The notes under the pieces were generated by a model. It did not search any database and was not told the DNA's origin. It saw only the letters and a program-made list of their open reading frames with translations. The position numbers and the translations under genes were made by a program. Positions 26,607-36,279 of a DNA stretch of 48,520 bases are shown here, piece after piece. This DNA is from Candidatus Methanoperedens nitratireducens (GTDB lineage Archaea > Halobacteriota > Methanosarcinia > Methanosarcinales > Methanoperedenaceae). Each line of letters starts with the position of its first letter. Within the stretch, counting starts at the first letter, position 1. The DNA is taken from assembly GCF_000685155.1 (NCBI RefSeq), contig NZ_JMIY01000007.1, forward strand, positions 394,808 through 443,327, read 5' to 3'.

Positions 26607-27521
26607 TTATTCAAACTCGATTGTTGCAGGCGGCTTTGGCGTCAGGTCATACAGCACACGCGAGACATTAGGTATCTCACCCGTGATGCGTGATTCGATT
26701 TTTCTGAGTACCTCCCACGGAAGTTCCATTGCCTCCGCCGTCATCCCGTCTCTTGATTCCACGGCACGTACAGCGATTATCCATCCATGTACCCGGATAT
26801 CACCTTTTACTCCTGTCCCTTTCTCAAGCAGTGCAGCAAATGTCTGCCATGGATTGAACCGCTCCACCAGTTCTTCCTCGACAATGGCATTGGCCACCCT
26901 TACGACATCCAGTTTTTCCTCTGTTACCTCACCTATAATTCTGATCGACAGACCAGGCCCCGGGAACGGCATACGCTCTGAGATCTCTCCTGGCAGGCCA
27001 ACCACCCTTGCCACTTCTCTTACTTCATCCTTGTACAGGTCTGCCAGTGGCTCAACAATCCCTTCAAAATCTATCACTGAAGGAAGGCCGCCCACATTAT
27101 GATGACTTTTTATTCCTCCTTCTGACTCGATCCTGTCAGGATAGATAGTTCCCTGGATCAGGTATCTGGCACCGATCTTTCTTGCCTCTTCCTCGAATAC
27201 ACGGATAAACGCCTCGCCCACTGCCATCCTCTTCTCCTCAGGGTCTGTCAGGCCTCTCAATGCCCCAAGAAAACTCTTTTTTGCATCAATCACACAGAGG
27301 TTCATATCAGAAAAGACCTTTTTAATTCGCTCAGTCTCCCCTTTTCGCATGAGCCCTGTATCGATGTAGATAGGTGTAAGTAAATCGCCTATAGCGCGGT
27401 AAGCCAGTACAGCGCAAACTGAGCTATCAACTCCCCCTGAGAGCGCTATTATTGTCCGTCCTCTCACGCCTTCTCTGATCTTCTCGATGCTCTCGTTAAT
27501 GAATCTATCAACCTTGACCAT
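26607..27521 (-). CDS. guaAB: GMP synthase subunit B (ATP-pyrophosphatase)
   Basis: 304 residues. The PP-loop [14 protein letters not shown] near 26-39 adenylates [16 protein letters not shown] and SHHNVGGLP mark the XMP-binding region, and [17 protein letters not shown] with the final [26 protein letters not shown] forms the dimer domain. Archaea use separate subunits; the glutaminase subunit A is not in this window. It converts XMP to GMP with ammonia supplied by that partner. Confidence 0.93.
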   Translation of the reverse strand: MVKVDRFINESIEKIREGVRGRTIIALSGGVDSSVCAVLAYRAIGDLLTPIYIDTGLMRKGETERIKKVFSDMNLCVIDAKKSFLGALRGLTDPEEKRMAVGEAFIRVFEEEARKIGARYLIQGTIYPDRIESEGGIKSHHNVGGLPSVIDFEGIVEPLADLYKDEVREVARVVGLPGEISERMPFPGPGLSIRIIGEVTEEKLDVVRVANAIVEEELVERFNPWQTFAALLEKGTGVKGDIRVHGWIIAVRAVESRDGMTAEAMELPWEVLRKIESRITGEIPNVSRVLYDLTPKPPATIEFE

Positions 27522-27637
27522 TAGCCTCTACTTGTTGCTCCTGCCTTAAATCATTTTACATGGACTCTGGATTGTTTTTAGGAAATAAATAGTTTCAAAT
27601 ATCATAAAGATTAACTGTAATCTAGGGATTGATAAGT

Positions 27638-28597
27638 ATGAGAGGTTTTGATGAAATAGTCACCGGGGCTGTAGAAAAGGTGATACCGAGTGTCGTGAAC
27701 ATCAGTGAAGTAAAACTGATCCGGGATGCGTATCTGCGTGTACATCCGGTTCCTGGCGTGGGCTCTGGCTTCATAATCGATGAGGGGGGATACATATTGA
27801 CCAATGCCCACGTGGTGTACGGATCACGCGAGATAAAAGTAACACTGGAAGATGGCAGGACGTTCCCGGGGGGGATAAGGGGCATAGATACCATAATGGA
27901 CCTTGCTGTAATCAGGATTAAGGCCAATGGCCTGCCTGTTCCCAAGATGGCAAAGGAAAACAATCTCAGGATAGGGCAGATGGCGATTGCAATAGGCAGT
28001 CCGTTCGGCCTGGTGGGAGGTCCTACGGTCACAGCAGGAGTCATAAGTGCACTGAACCGGTCTATTCAGACTGAGGTGACATTTATGGAAGGGTTGATAC
28101 AAACCGATGCTGCCATTAACCCGGGAAACAGCGGTGGTCCACTTATAAACAGTGAAGGTGTCGTGGTAGGGATCAATACAGCCATCATACCCTTTGCCCA
28201 GGGCATCGGGTTTACCATCCCGATACAGCCAGCCATGTGGGTAGCCGAGCAGTTGATCGAGCACGGGGAAATTGTAAGGCCCTGGCTCGGTATCAATGCA
28301 GTGGATGTCAATCCAAAACTGGTGGCATACTATAACCTGCCTACTGATACCGGGGTAGTGGTGACCAATGTAGCACCGGGAAGTGAGGCAGATAGATCTG
28401 GTGTCGAGGTGGGAGATATTCTGGTGAAGATTGATGATATAGAGATCAAAAATGTCAGGGACCTTATCAAGGTTATAAATAAACATAAAGTGGGTGATAA
28501 GGTTTCTATTGAATTATTCAGGGGACAGGATAAGGGGCGGCTTGAGGTTGGACTTGACAGAGCGCCGCCGATAAGAACCCCGCAGGTTCCTGGATAA
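27638..28597 (+). CDS. HtrA/Deg-type trypsin-like serine protease with PDZ domain
   Basis: About 319 residues from the ATG at 27638. Catalytic triad: His in TNAHVV near 56, Asp in MDLAVIRI near 88 and Ser in NPGNSGGPL near 165-173. A single C-terminal PDZ (residues about 215-305) includes GVVVTNVAPGSEADRSGVEVGDILVKIDD. No signal peptide is seen, so it may act in the cytoplasm, unlike most Deg proteases. It is divergent from guaAB and stands alone. Confidence 0.9.
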   Translation: MRGFDEIVTGAVEKVIPSVVNISEVKLIRDAYLRVHPVPGVGSGFIIDEGGYILTNAHVVYGSREIKVTLEDGRTFPGGIRGIDTIMDLAVIRIKANGLPVPKMAKENNLRIGQMAIAIGSPFGLVGGPTVTAGVISALNRSIQTEVTFMEGLIQTDAAINPGNSGGPLINSEGVVVGINTAIIPFAQGIGFTIPIQPAMWVAEQLIEHGEIVRPWLGINAVDVNPKLVAYYNLPTDTGVVVTNVAPGSEADRSGVEVGDILVKIDDIEIKNVRDLIKVINKHKVGDKVSIELFRGQDKGRLEVGLDRAPPIRTPQVPG

Positions 28598-28638
28598 TAT
28601 ATCTTCCCTGCATGTTTATTCCCTTTTTTTCCCTGTAT

Positions 28639-30051
28639 TTATATATGAATTGCCCTCCCCAGTGCTGCTTCTGCTGCCTCAGCAAGCGCCTCTGGCAGGG
28701 TGGGATGGGGATGGATTGTTACTGCCATATCCTCTAAAAAGGCAGCCATTTCTATGGAGAGCGAGGCTTCGCTTATCAGCTCAGAGGCATTTGCCCCGAC
28801 TATGTGTATCCCAAGGAGCTCGCCGTTCTTTTTATTTGCTACCACCTTCACAAACCCATCCGTCCTGTCCATGGTAAGCGCCCTTCCTGAGGCACGGAAA
28901 GGGAACTTGCCTGTACTTATCTCAAAACCGCTCTCTTTTGCACTTTCCTCATCCAGGCCCACTGTTGCTATCTCAGGGTCGGAGAAGATCACAGCAGGCA
29001 CTGCCCTGTTATCAAAAGCACCCGGCAGGCCAGCTATCACCTCTGCAGCCACCTTTCCTTCCCTGAACGCTTTATGGGCCAGGAATGGAGGCCCTGCCAC
29101 GTCCCCGATAGCATAAATTCTTGTGTCAGTGGTTCTGCGCCTCTCATCGACTTTTATAAAGCCTTTCTTATCAAGCTCTACCCCTGTGTTTTCCAATCCT
29201 ATATTATTGCTGTTCGGATCTACTCCAACGGCTACCAGTATTTTATCAGCAGCAAGCTCTGTTCTCTTCTCTGTATCTTTACTGCTTATGGCTACTCTTG
29301 CCCTGCCGTTTTCTATGCGCATCCCTTCAGGTTTTGAATTGAGATAAACCTCTATACCTAATTTTTCCATCTTTCGGCTGACTATCTCAACAGCTTCGGA
29401 TTCAACTCTGGTAAGGATCCTGGGTGAGCGCTGGATTATCTTTACTCTGGTGCCAAGCTTGGCAAACATTGTTCCAAGCTCTATGCTGATATACCCTGCA
29501 CCTATTATCACCATATCCACAGGCACTTCTGAAAGGCTCAGAGCCTCTTTTGAGCTGATAACGAGCTGACCATCGTATGGGAACTCAGGGAACTCTGAGG
29601 AGCGTGAGCCAGTGGCTATGATCGCATTTTTAAATTTCAGGGTAGAGGTTCTGCCGTCCTGAAGTGTAATTCTGGCCCTTTCAGATGACTCAAGATAAGC
29701 TTCGCCTTTAGTTACCTCTACACCGTATTTCTTGCACAGATAACCTATACCATCTCTGAGTCTTTTTACCACTCCAGAATTCCATTCCTGGATCTTTTTA
29801 AAATCAAACTCCACTGAACTCTTTATGCCTATATCTCCAGGATTCTTCATGTCATGGATAAGATTAGCCGCATGTATTAAGGCCTTGGAAGGGATACAGC
29901 CATGGTTCGTGCAGACTCCTCCAAGTTCATCCTTTTCTACCAGGATAACATCCTTACCGAGCTGGCTTGCCCTTATGGCAGCCACGTACCCGCCCGGACC
30001 GCCACCTACAACCAGAACATCGCATCCTGTAACGAGATCCCCCACTACCAT
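28639..30051 (-). CDS. lpdA: Dihydrolipoyl dehydrogenase (E3)
   Basis: 470 residues. FAD-binding GGGPGGYVAAIRA near 16-28, redox-active disulfide GGVCTNHGCIPSKA near 44-57, NAD-binding IIGAGYISIELG near 182, AIGDVAGPP near 315 and the C-terminal HPHPTLPEAL with the catalytic His-Glu. It reoxidises dihydrolipoamide of the complex encoded upstream. The gene starts right after the E2 stop (30052), completing an E1alpha-E1beta-E2-E3 operon. Confidence 0.95.
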   Translation of the reverse strand: MVVGDLVTGCDVLVVGGGPGGYVAAIRASQLGKDVILVEKDELGGVCTNHGCIPSKALIHAANLIHDMKNPGDIGIKSSVEFDFKKIQEWNSGVVKRLRDGIGYLCKKYGVEVTKGEAYLESSERARITLQDGRTSTLKFKNAIIATGSRSSEFPEFPYDGQLVISSKEALSLSEVPVDMVIIGAGYISIELGTMFAKLGTRVKIIQRSPRILTRVESEAVEIVSRKMEKLGIEVYLNSKPEGMRIENGRARVAISSKDTEKRTELAADKILVAVGVDPNSNNIGLENTGVELDKKGFIKVDERRRTTDTRIYAIGDVAGPPFLAHKAFREGKVAAEVIAGLPGAFDNRAVPAVIFSDPEIATVGLDEESAKESGFEISTGKFPFRASGRALTMDRTDGFVKVVANKKNGELLGIHIVGANASELISEASLSIEMAAFLEDMAVTIHPHPTLPEALAEAAEAALGRAIHI

Positions 30052-31392
30052 CTATATCCCGTCCAGCAGGAGTAGATCCGGGTCTTTAAGATGCTCTATT
30101 AAGGTATTCATAAAGCGAGCAGCCTGGGCTCCGTCCAGTACCCGATGATCGAACGAGAGAGCCAGAGGCATTATCTTTCTTACTTTGATCTCCCCGTCGA
30201 TCACGATAGGCATATCTCTTATTTTGTGAGTTGCAAGAATAGCAACATCAGGAGGGTTGATTATCGGTGTTGAATAGATCCCACCTATGCTTCCTATGTT
30301 CGTTATCGTGAATGTATTGCCCTTTAGATCAGAGAGCTTTATTTTTCTACTTCGAGCCTCCTCAGAAAGCCTCTCCATCTCCCGTGCCAGTTCCAGGATG
30401 CTTTTCATATCAGCGCTCTTAATAACCGTAACCATCAAACCATCAGGTGTATCGGTCGCTATCCCTATGTTGTAGTAGTATTTGATTACCATCTCGTTCT
30501 TCTCAGGATCTACGGATGCATTGAAGTGAGGATACTGCTTGAATGCCGCAATTACTGCCTTGATAATAAAGGGGAGGTAGGTAAGCCTTACGCCCTTCTC
30601 CTGTGCTATTTTTTTATCTTTTTCCCTCAATCTCACAAGTTCTGTAACGTCTGCCTCATCTACAGTAGTAACATGGGGTGCGGTATACTTGGACTGCACC
30701 ATCCTCTCTGCTATGGATTTGCGCACACCCTTTATAGGGATTCTTTCTTCTGAAAGCTTTATCTCTGGCGGTTTAGCTTCAATTTCCGGTGGCTTAATCT
30801 CAGGCGGCTTAGCTTCAGGCGGCTTAGCTGCAGCTTCAGCAGATCTTCTAACATCCTCATCAGTTACCCTGCCTCCCGGTCCGCTGCCCGCAACCTTTGA
30901 TATGTCCACACCCAGTTCCCTTGCCAGGCGTCTTGTGGAGGGTGTTGCCAGAATCCTCTCAGGTCTCTCAGGTGGTTTTTCAGGTGGCTTCTCTGGCGGT
31001 TTTTCAGGTGGTTTAATCTCTTCTTCTGGTTTAATCTCAGATGGTTTAATCTCCCTGGATGGCTTGGGCGGCTTAATCTCCTCAGATGGCCTGATCTGGG
31101 GCGGTTTTACCTCAAGCGGTTTAGCTTCTGGAGCCTCTGGCGGTTTTACCTCTTCCCCTGGTAGGGCAAGTGTAGCAAGGGTACTTCCGACCTTTATGGT
31201 ATCCCCCTCTTTTCCATAGAGTTTTAATATCCTTCCTGCCTTGGAGGATGGTATTTCGACTATAGCCTTATCAGTCTCAATCTCCACCACGGCCTGGTCA
31301 GTCTTTATTTCATCGCCTTCTTTTACAAGCCATTTGACAAGCGTGCCTTCGGTTATGCCCTCGCCCACATCCGGGAACTTTATGTCGATCAT
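30052..31392 (-). CDS. 2-oxoacid dehydrogenase E2 (lipoyl acyltransferase)
   Basis: 446 residues. The lipoyl domain (residues 1-78) carries the lipoylated lysine in EIETDKAIVEIPS. A linker of KPPE/KPSE repeats (about 85-150) follows, then the peripheral-subunit-binding domain (ATPSTRRLARELGVDISKV) and another KPPE linker. The catalytic domain ends with SFDHRVLDGAQAARF, whose His and Asp are catalytic. A second lipoyl domain is absent. The long Pro-Lys-Glu linker is a swinging arm. Confidence 0.93.
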   Translation of the reverse strand: MIDIKFPDVGEGITEGTLVKWLVKEGDEIKTDQAVVEIETDKAIVEIPSSKAGRILKLYGKEGDTIKVGSTLATLALPGEEVKPPEAPEAKPLEVKPPQIRPSEEIKPPKPSREIKPSEIKPEEEIKPPEKPPEKPPEKPPERPERILATPSTRRLARELGVDISKVAGSGPGGRVTDEDVRRSAEAAAKPPEAKPPEIKPPEIEAKPPEIKLSEERIPIKGVRKSIAERMVQSKYTAPHVTTVDEADVTELVRLREKDKKIAQEKGVRLTYLPFIIKAVIAAFKQYPHFNASVDPEKNEMVIKYYYNIGIATDTPDGLMVTVIKSADMKSILELAREMERLSEEARSRKIKLSDLKGNTFTITNIGSIGGIYSTPIINPPDVAILATHKIRDMPIVIDGEIKVRKIMPLALSFDHRVLDGAQAARFMNTLIEHLKDPDLLLLDGI

Positions 31393-31403
31393 ATTTATTC
31401 ACC

Positions 31404-32381
31404 TCAGAAGCCTGCAACCTCTCTTATAGCTAAAGCCACTCTCTCAGCATCAGGCAGATAGTAGTCCTCAAGTTTAGCCAGAGGTACGGGAATATCATAT
31501 CCTGTGACCCTTTTGACCGGGGCCTCAAGATAGAGGAATGCTTTTTCGTTTATTCTTGCAATGATCTCCGCCCCTAAGCCCAGTGTCTTCGGCTCCTCGT
31601 GAACTATAACAGCCCTGCCTGTTTTCCTGACAGAGTCTATTATGATCTTATCATCCAGGGGCGAGAGCGTGCGCAGGTCTATTAGCTCAACGCCGATATC
31701 CTCAACTTGCTTCATAGCTTCCTGGCATACCCTGACCATGGCACCCCAGGATACAAGGGTTATATCATCGCCCTCTGAGAGTTTATTACCCGTACCAATG
31801 GGGATTGTATATTCGCCCTCAGGTACTTCTTCCTTGAAAGCGCGGTAAAGCCTCTTGGGCTCAAAGAAGAAAACAGGGTCAGGATCCCTGATACACGATA
31901 CAAGAAGACCTTTGGCATCATATGGGGATGAAGGTATTACCACTTTCATGCCCGGAATATGCACATAAAAGGTTGCCACAGCCTCTGAGTGGTGCTCAAG
32001 TGCCCTCACGCCCCCTCCGTAGGGCGATCTTACAACCATGGGGCAGTGGTAAACGCCTCTTGAGCGGTACCTTATCCTGGAGGCATGGGCCGCAAGCTGG
32101 TCTATGGTCATATAACTGAACCCCTCAAACTGTATCTCAGCCACAGGCTTCAGGCCAGAGACCGCCATACCTATCGCAGTTCCGACAATGCCTGACTCTG
32201 CAAGGGGTGTATCAATTACCCTGTCAGTGCCAAACTTATTCAGAAGACCTTCGGTGACCCTGAATACTCCACCATCCACACCAACATCCTCACCCATAAC
32301 TATAACCGTGGGGTCTCGTTCCATCTCCTCATGCAGCGCAAGGTTGATTGCCTGAACCATATTGAGTTTAGCCATCCTCAT
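31404..32381 (-). CDS. 2-oxoacid (pyruvate-type) dehydrogenase E1 beta
   Basis: 325 residues. It has KLNMVQAINLALHEEMERDP, VMGEDVGVDGGVFRVTEGL, DTPLAESGIVGTAIGMAV and MVVRSPYGGGVRALEHHSEA. The Glu in ITL-type TPP activation and the interface with E1 alpha follow the standard pattern. It overlaps the E1 alpha stop by four bases and is followed within 12 bases by E2. Substrate could be pyruvate or a branched 2-oxoacid. Confidence 0.93.
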   Translation of the reverse strand: MRMAKLNMVQAINLALHEEMERDPTVIVMGEDVGVDGGVFRVTEGLLNKFGTDRVIDTPLAESGIVGTAIGMAVSGLKPVAEIQFEGFSYMTIDQLAAHASRIRYRSRGVYHCPMVVRSPYGGGVRALEHHSEAVATFYVHIPGMKVVIPSSPYDAKGLLVSCIRDPDPVFFFEPKRLYRAFKEEVPEGEYTIPIGTGNKLSEGDDITLVSWGAMVRVCQEAMKQVEDIGVELIDLRTLSPLDDKIIIDSVRKTGRAVIVHEEPKTLGLGAEIIARINEKAFLYLEAPVKRVTGYDIPVPLAKLEDYYLPDAERVALAIREVAGF

Positions 32382-33457
32382 TCCTCCATCTTTTTTGCAA
32401 TAAAGCCCATGAGCTCATCCATCTGCTCTTTAAGGTTCTGTGGCATCTCACCGTACACGTACCTGAACATACCTTCTACCCCGGGCTTATAAGCCTCGGC
32501 CTCTTCTACAGCCTTCTCGATCGCTTCTGTTGCTTCTTTAATCAGTTTGTCTTCATAATCCTGATTCCATATGCCCTTTCTCTCAAGGTATATCCTGAAA
32601 CGCTTTACAGGATCTTTTTTTCTCCATTCCTCCACTTCTACTGCCTGTCTGTATCTGGAGGCATCATCAGATGTTGTATGTGCGCTCATGCGGTAGGTAT
32701 AGCACTCTATCATTGTGGGCCCGCCGCCAGATCTTGCCTTCTCAAGTGCATCCATAGTTGCACTGTACACTGCCAGTACGTCATTTCCGTCTACCTGGAT
32801 GCCCTCAAAACCATAAGCTAAGGCTTTTTGAGCAAGTGTTTTAGAAGCTGTCTGCCTCTCTCTTGGTAAGGATATGGCGTACTGGTTGTTCTGGCAGATG
32901 AAAACAACGGGGACTTTGAACACTCCTGCGAAGTTCATACCCTCATGAAAATCCCCTTCAGAAGTGGCTCCATCTCCAAAATAAACGACAGCGGCTATAT
33001 TCTGCTTCTTTATCTTTGCAGCCCATGCAGCTCCCACGGCGTGGAGTATCTGGGTACTCACCGGTATAGAGACCATAAAATTCCCTGGAGTGATCGTCAT
33101 ATTCGCATCTTCTGAGCCCATCCAGTACATATAAAGAAGCTTCATAGGAAATCCTCTTGCTATTTGAGCCCCGTGCTCCCTGAAGGAGGGAAAAAACCAG
33201 TCCTCAGGTCTGAGGGCAAAAGCGCTTCCTATCTGGCTTGCCTCCTGCCCGAGGGATGAGGCGTAGGTAAGCATCCTGCCCTGGCGCTGAAGCTTCAATG
33301 ACTTATCATCGAAAAGCCGGGCAAGCACCATTGTCCTGTAAAATTTTTCCAGTGTTTCTTTATCAAGTTCTGGCTCTAAATCCTTATCCACATTGCCTTC
33401 TGGGTCAAGAACCTGCAACCAGTCCACGCTCATATTTAGAATTTTTTGCCGGGGCAA
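32378..33457 (-). CDS. 2-oxoacid (pyruvate-type) dehydrogenase E1 alpha
   Basis: 359 residues starting at a TTG (33457). A strong GGGAGGTT lies about seven bases before it, while the ATG at 33433 has none, so the TTG is preferred. TPP site: VVYFGDGATSEGDFHEGMNFAGV near 155-178 with the later QNNQYAISLPRERQTAS. The phosphorylation-loop region is YRMSAHTTSDDASRYRQ. It decarboxylates the 2-oxoacid and acylates E2 lipoate with E1 beta. Confidence 0.92.
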   Translation of the reverse strand: MPRQKILNMSVDWLQVLDPEGNVDKDLEPELDKETLEKFYRTMVLARLFDDKSLKLQRQGRMLTYASSLGQEASQIGSAFALRPEDWFFPSFREHGAQIARGFPMKLLYMYWMGSEDANMTITPGNFMVSIPVSTQILHAVGAAWAAKIKKQNIAAVVYFGDGATSEGDFHEGMNFAGVFKVPVVFICQNNQYAISLPRERQTASKTLAQKALAYGFEGIQVDGNDVLAVYSATMDALEKARSGGGPTMIECYTYRMSAHTTSDDASRYRQAVEVEEWRKKDPVKRFRIYLERKGIWNQDYEDKLIKEATEAIEKAVEEAEAYKPGVEGMFRYVYGEMPQNLKEQMDELMGFIAKKMEE

Positions 33458-33523
33458 CTCTGAAACCTCCCATTACTAGTTTTAATAACCCTGTACCTTT
33501 TTAATCTTTACTGAAATGTAAAG

Positions 33524-34696
33524 TTAAATACGATCCAGAGCCTGTTCTATATCAGAGATGATATCACCTGCATTCTCAAGCCCGATAGATAAACGCACAA
33601 GTTGATCAACTATCCCGCATTTGATCCTGTTCTCTTTCGGGACGACTGCATGGGTCATCGAGGCAGGATGCTGGATCAGTGTCTCTGCATCGCCAAGGCT
33701 GACTGCAAGGGTGCATATCTTCAGGGCATCAAGGAATGGATGTACATCTTTTGCCTCTTTCAACAGGAACGCGATCATGCCCCCTGACCCGCACATCTGT
33801 TTCTGGGCAAGGTCGTACTGCGGATGCTCCTTAAGCCCTGGATAAATAACCCTGTCCACCCTATCATGTCCCTGTAAGAACTTTGCAACCGCCATTGCGT
33901 TCTCATTGTGCCTGTCCATCCGGATCGACAGTGTTTTCAATCCGCGGATGATGAGCCATGCGTTAAACGGGCTCATAGCCCCCCCAATATCCCTTGATGT
34001 GCGCCTTGCCAGACTTATAAACTCAGAAGAACCTGCTACAATACCGCCAAGTGTATCCCCGTGACCATTGAGATACTTCGTGGCGCTGTGCACAACAACA
34101 TCTGCGCCATACAGGAGCGGCTGCTGGAAATAAGGTGTCATGTACGTGTTATCAACAAATACCACTGCTCCTCTATCGTGCGCTATATCTGAGACCGCTT
34201 TTATATCAATCAGCTTGTTCGTTGGATTGGCAGGTGTTTCAAAAAAAACAAGCTTTGTACCGGGACGCAGTGCTGTTTCGACATTCCCGGTGTCTGATGT
34301 ATCTATAAAGCTAACATCCACACCGAACCTTGTAAGGCCGGCGAACAGGTCGTACGTGCTCCCGTAGATCACTTCATCTACAATCACATGGTCTCCTGCT
34401 CTTACTGTAGAGAACACTGCTGCACTGATGGCCGCCATTCCAGATGCCTGCGACAATGCAGCCTCACATCCCTCAAGGTTCGCTATCTTCTCCTCAAGCA
34501 CCTTGGTAGTGGGATTCAGGCCGCGGGAATATACGTAACCTTTCTCCTGCCCACCCATCACACTTGCCGCGTGGGCTGCATTCCTGAACCTAAAAGGTGC
34601 AGTCTGGTAGATCGGGGTAGCGGTTGCCCCAGTCTCATCCATTTTTTTCCCGATATGGATTGCCCTTGTGGAAAATCCGGCTTTTTTAAGATCCAT
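33524..34696 (-). CDS. PLP-dependent trans-sulfuration enzyme (cystathionine gamma-synthase/lyase or O-acetylhomoserine sulfhydrylase type)
   Basis: About 390 residues from the ATG at 34696 (MDLKKAGFSTRAIHIG); a longer start at 34735 would overlap the upstream gene. PLP features: YSRGLNPTTKVLEEKIANLEG near 60, SQASGMAAIS, VVFVDNTYMTPYFQQPL, Lys in HSATKYLNGHGD near 200 and the C-terminal RLSIGLENAGDIISDIEQAL. Cys/Met-metabolism PLP enzymes are hard to separate by eye; use of O-acetylhomoserine or methionine is unresolved. Confidence 0.85.
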   Translation of the reverse strand: MDLKKAGFSTRAIHIGKKMDETGATATPIYQTAPFRFRNAAHAASVMGGQEKGYVYSRGLNPTTKVLEEKIANLEGCEAALSQASGMAAISAAVFSTVRAGDHVIVDEVIYGSTYDLFAGLTRFGVDVSFIDTSDTGNVETALRPGTKLVFFETPANPTNKLIDIKAVSDIAHDRGAVVFVDNTYMTPYFQQPLLYGADVVVHSATKYLNGHGDTLGGIVAGSSEFISLARRTSRDIGGAMSPFNAWLIIRGLKTLSIRMDRHNENAMAVAKFLQGHDRVDRVIYPGLKEHPQYDLAQKQMCGSGGMIAFLLKEAKDVHPFLDALKICTLAVSLGDAETLIQHPASMTHAVVPKENRIKCGIVDQLVRLSIGLENAGDIISDIEQALDRI

Positions 34697-34706
34697 ATTA
34701 GATAAG

Positions 34707-35576
34707 TTAGATAAGCGGTCTTGGCTGTTTCTCATCAGGCTGCACAGGCAGCTTCATGGTATTTATCAGAACAGGGTCAGTGACCTCTTTTGCGCGCTCA
34801 AGCAGCAGTTCTTTCCCGCGCTGCGTGATGGCAAATATGGGGATCGCAGTACCAAACTGGGCGCATGCTTTCCCCTCAATCTGCCCGCGAATCCATTTTG
34901 AGGTGCATCCCGTGGTCATATCCACCAGGTTTATGAACTCCTTTGCCTCATCCCCTGGCATGCATGTCGTATGCACACCAAAACCTGCAACCTGTACGTC
35001 GTGCTTTTTCTCAAGGTCGCGGATCTCTCGAATATCCTTTACATTCGTGACCGAGACACCTATTTTCTTATAGCCAAGGTCTATGGCCTTTCTCACGCCC
35101 GCGACCTGATCAATGACCGCAGTATCGGGATCAAGGACGATACCCCCGACATTATGTATCCTATCGATCAGCTTTGGAATCGGTGTTGTCTCAACAAGCC
35201 CTGATATGCGCGAGCCCATACCCTGCGCCAGTTTTGGGTTGCTCGTAATTACAGTGCCTGCGCCGTCACATGCTGTCACGCAGGTATCGATCAGCCCCCT
35301 GCGCAGTCCTGTCATGAAGGTCTCACTCGCACCGAACCCCACGAATACCTCCATCTCGATCGCCCTGTCCTCTGTGAACATACCGAAATCCCTCATCCGG
35401 AACTCGATATTTTCTTTTGCTGTTTTTGGTGTGAATTTCTTTATGCCTCGAACCTTGTCAAATATGGGACAGTATTCTGTCTGGGGTTCTCCGATCTCAA
35501 CAACCTTACCGTTCTCAACCACTACACGCGTCTTTCCGAGAGCTTCCATTACATGCCTGTCTTTCTGCTTTGCCAT
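34707..35576 (-). CDS. mmp8: Methanogenesis marker protein 8 (DUF2099)
   Basis: 289 residues. Characteristic stretches: DKVRGIKKFTPKTAKENIEFR, FVGFGASETFMTGLR, ACDGAGTVITSNPKLAQGMG, GIVLDPDTAVIDQVAG and DMTTGCTSKWIRGQIEG. The family is restricted to organisms with the methyl-coenzyme M reductase system; its function is not established. This is the strongest hint that the organism is a methanogen or methane/alkane-oxidising archaeon. It sits just upstream of, and is probably co-transcribed with, the PLP enzyme. Confidence 0.85.
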   Translation of the reverse strand: MAKQKDRHVMEALGKTRVVVENGKVVEIGEPQTEYCPIFDKVRGIKKFTPKTAKENIEFRMRDFGMFTEDRAIEMEVFVGFGASETFMTGLRRGLIDTCVTACDGAGTVITSNPKLAQGMGSRISGLVETTPIPKLIDRIHNVGGIVLDPDTAVIDQVAGVRKAIDLGYKKIGVSVTNVKDIREIRDLEKKHDVQVAGFGVHTTCMPGDEAKEFINLVDMTTGCTSKWIRGQIEGKACAQFGTAIPIFAITQRGKELLLERAKEVTDPVLINTMKLPVQPDEKQPRPLI

Positions 35577-35668
35577 AGTCGTTACTATTGATCTTGTGGT
35601 TATTAATCGTTAGGGATACCGACAAAATATTGCAGAAAGAGGCAAAATTTACCTTAAAACTTGCTATG

Positions 35669-36055
35669 CTAATGAAGCCTCTCAATCTCCTTTATTTTAT
35701 CAAAATCGTTATCAAAGGAGATTATCTTTTTAATTCTGTGTTGTTTCATTATCTCCACAGATGTTGCATCTGCCAGAGATATTGAGCCGTCATACTTTAA
35801 GAATATCCACATTCCTCTTGCCAGCATCTCTCTATCAATGAACTCTATTTTGCAGTTATCTGTGAGGTATTCATAAAGTAGCTTTCCCGCCTTACCACCT
35901 TCCAGAGAACCTACCAGTGTGACGCTTTCACTGATAACAAGGTCAGAGATCATAAGTGAGTCCTTGATTTCTTCTGTGAGCTTTAAGGCATCCTCATGCC
36001 ACCTGTCCTTATCTCTTGCCAGTGCGATAAAATAAGAAGAATCAGCAAATATCAT
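35669..36055 (-). CDS. vapC: PIN-domain toxin (VapC-like)
   Basis: 128 residues. The PIN acidic positions appear as FADSSYFIAL (D4), ISDLVISESVT (E near 43), DGSISLADATSVEIM (D near 95) and FDNDFDKI (D near 115). VapC toxins are Mg-dependent RNases. The start overlaps the AbrB-type antitoxin stop by four bases, a normal VapBC architecture, and the pair looks intact. Confidence 0.85.
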   Translation of the reverse strand: MIFADSSYFIALARDKDRWHEDALKLTEEIKDSLMISDLVISESVTLVGSLEGGKAGKLLYEYLTDNCKIEFIDREMLARGMWIFLKYDGSISLADATSVEIMKQHRIKKIISFDNDFDKIKEIERLH

Positions 36056-36279
36056 TTAAACCCCATCTGGATTGATTTCTTAGACTCAACTGCGTCGCCT
36101 TCGGCTTTTACAAGTCCGATTATATCCTTTAGCGTTCTTCTTTTCCTTACCTGTACCAGTATCCCTTTTTCAGTTTCTATCCATTCAAGAATATCTCCGG
36201 GCATTATCTTGTAGTTTTTTCTTATCTTTGCAGGTACTACTGTCTGATAACCCTTTGAGATTACAGTCTCATTAAGCAT
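36052..36279 (-). CDS. vapB: AbrB/SpoVT-type antitoxin (VapB-like)
   Basis: 75 residues. The swapped-hairpin beta DNA-binding motif VISKGYQTVVPAKIRKNYKIMPGDILEWIETEKGILVQV at residues 5-43 is typical. The C-terminal tail (DIIGLVKAEGDAVESKK) would wrap the PIN toxin. It is expected to repress its own operon. Confidence 0.85.
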   Translation of the reverse strand: MLNETVISKGYQTVVPAKIRKNYKIMPGDILEWIETEKGILVQVRKRRTLKDIIGLVKAEGDAVESKKSIQMGFK

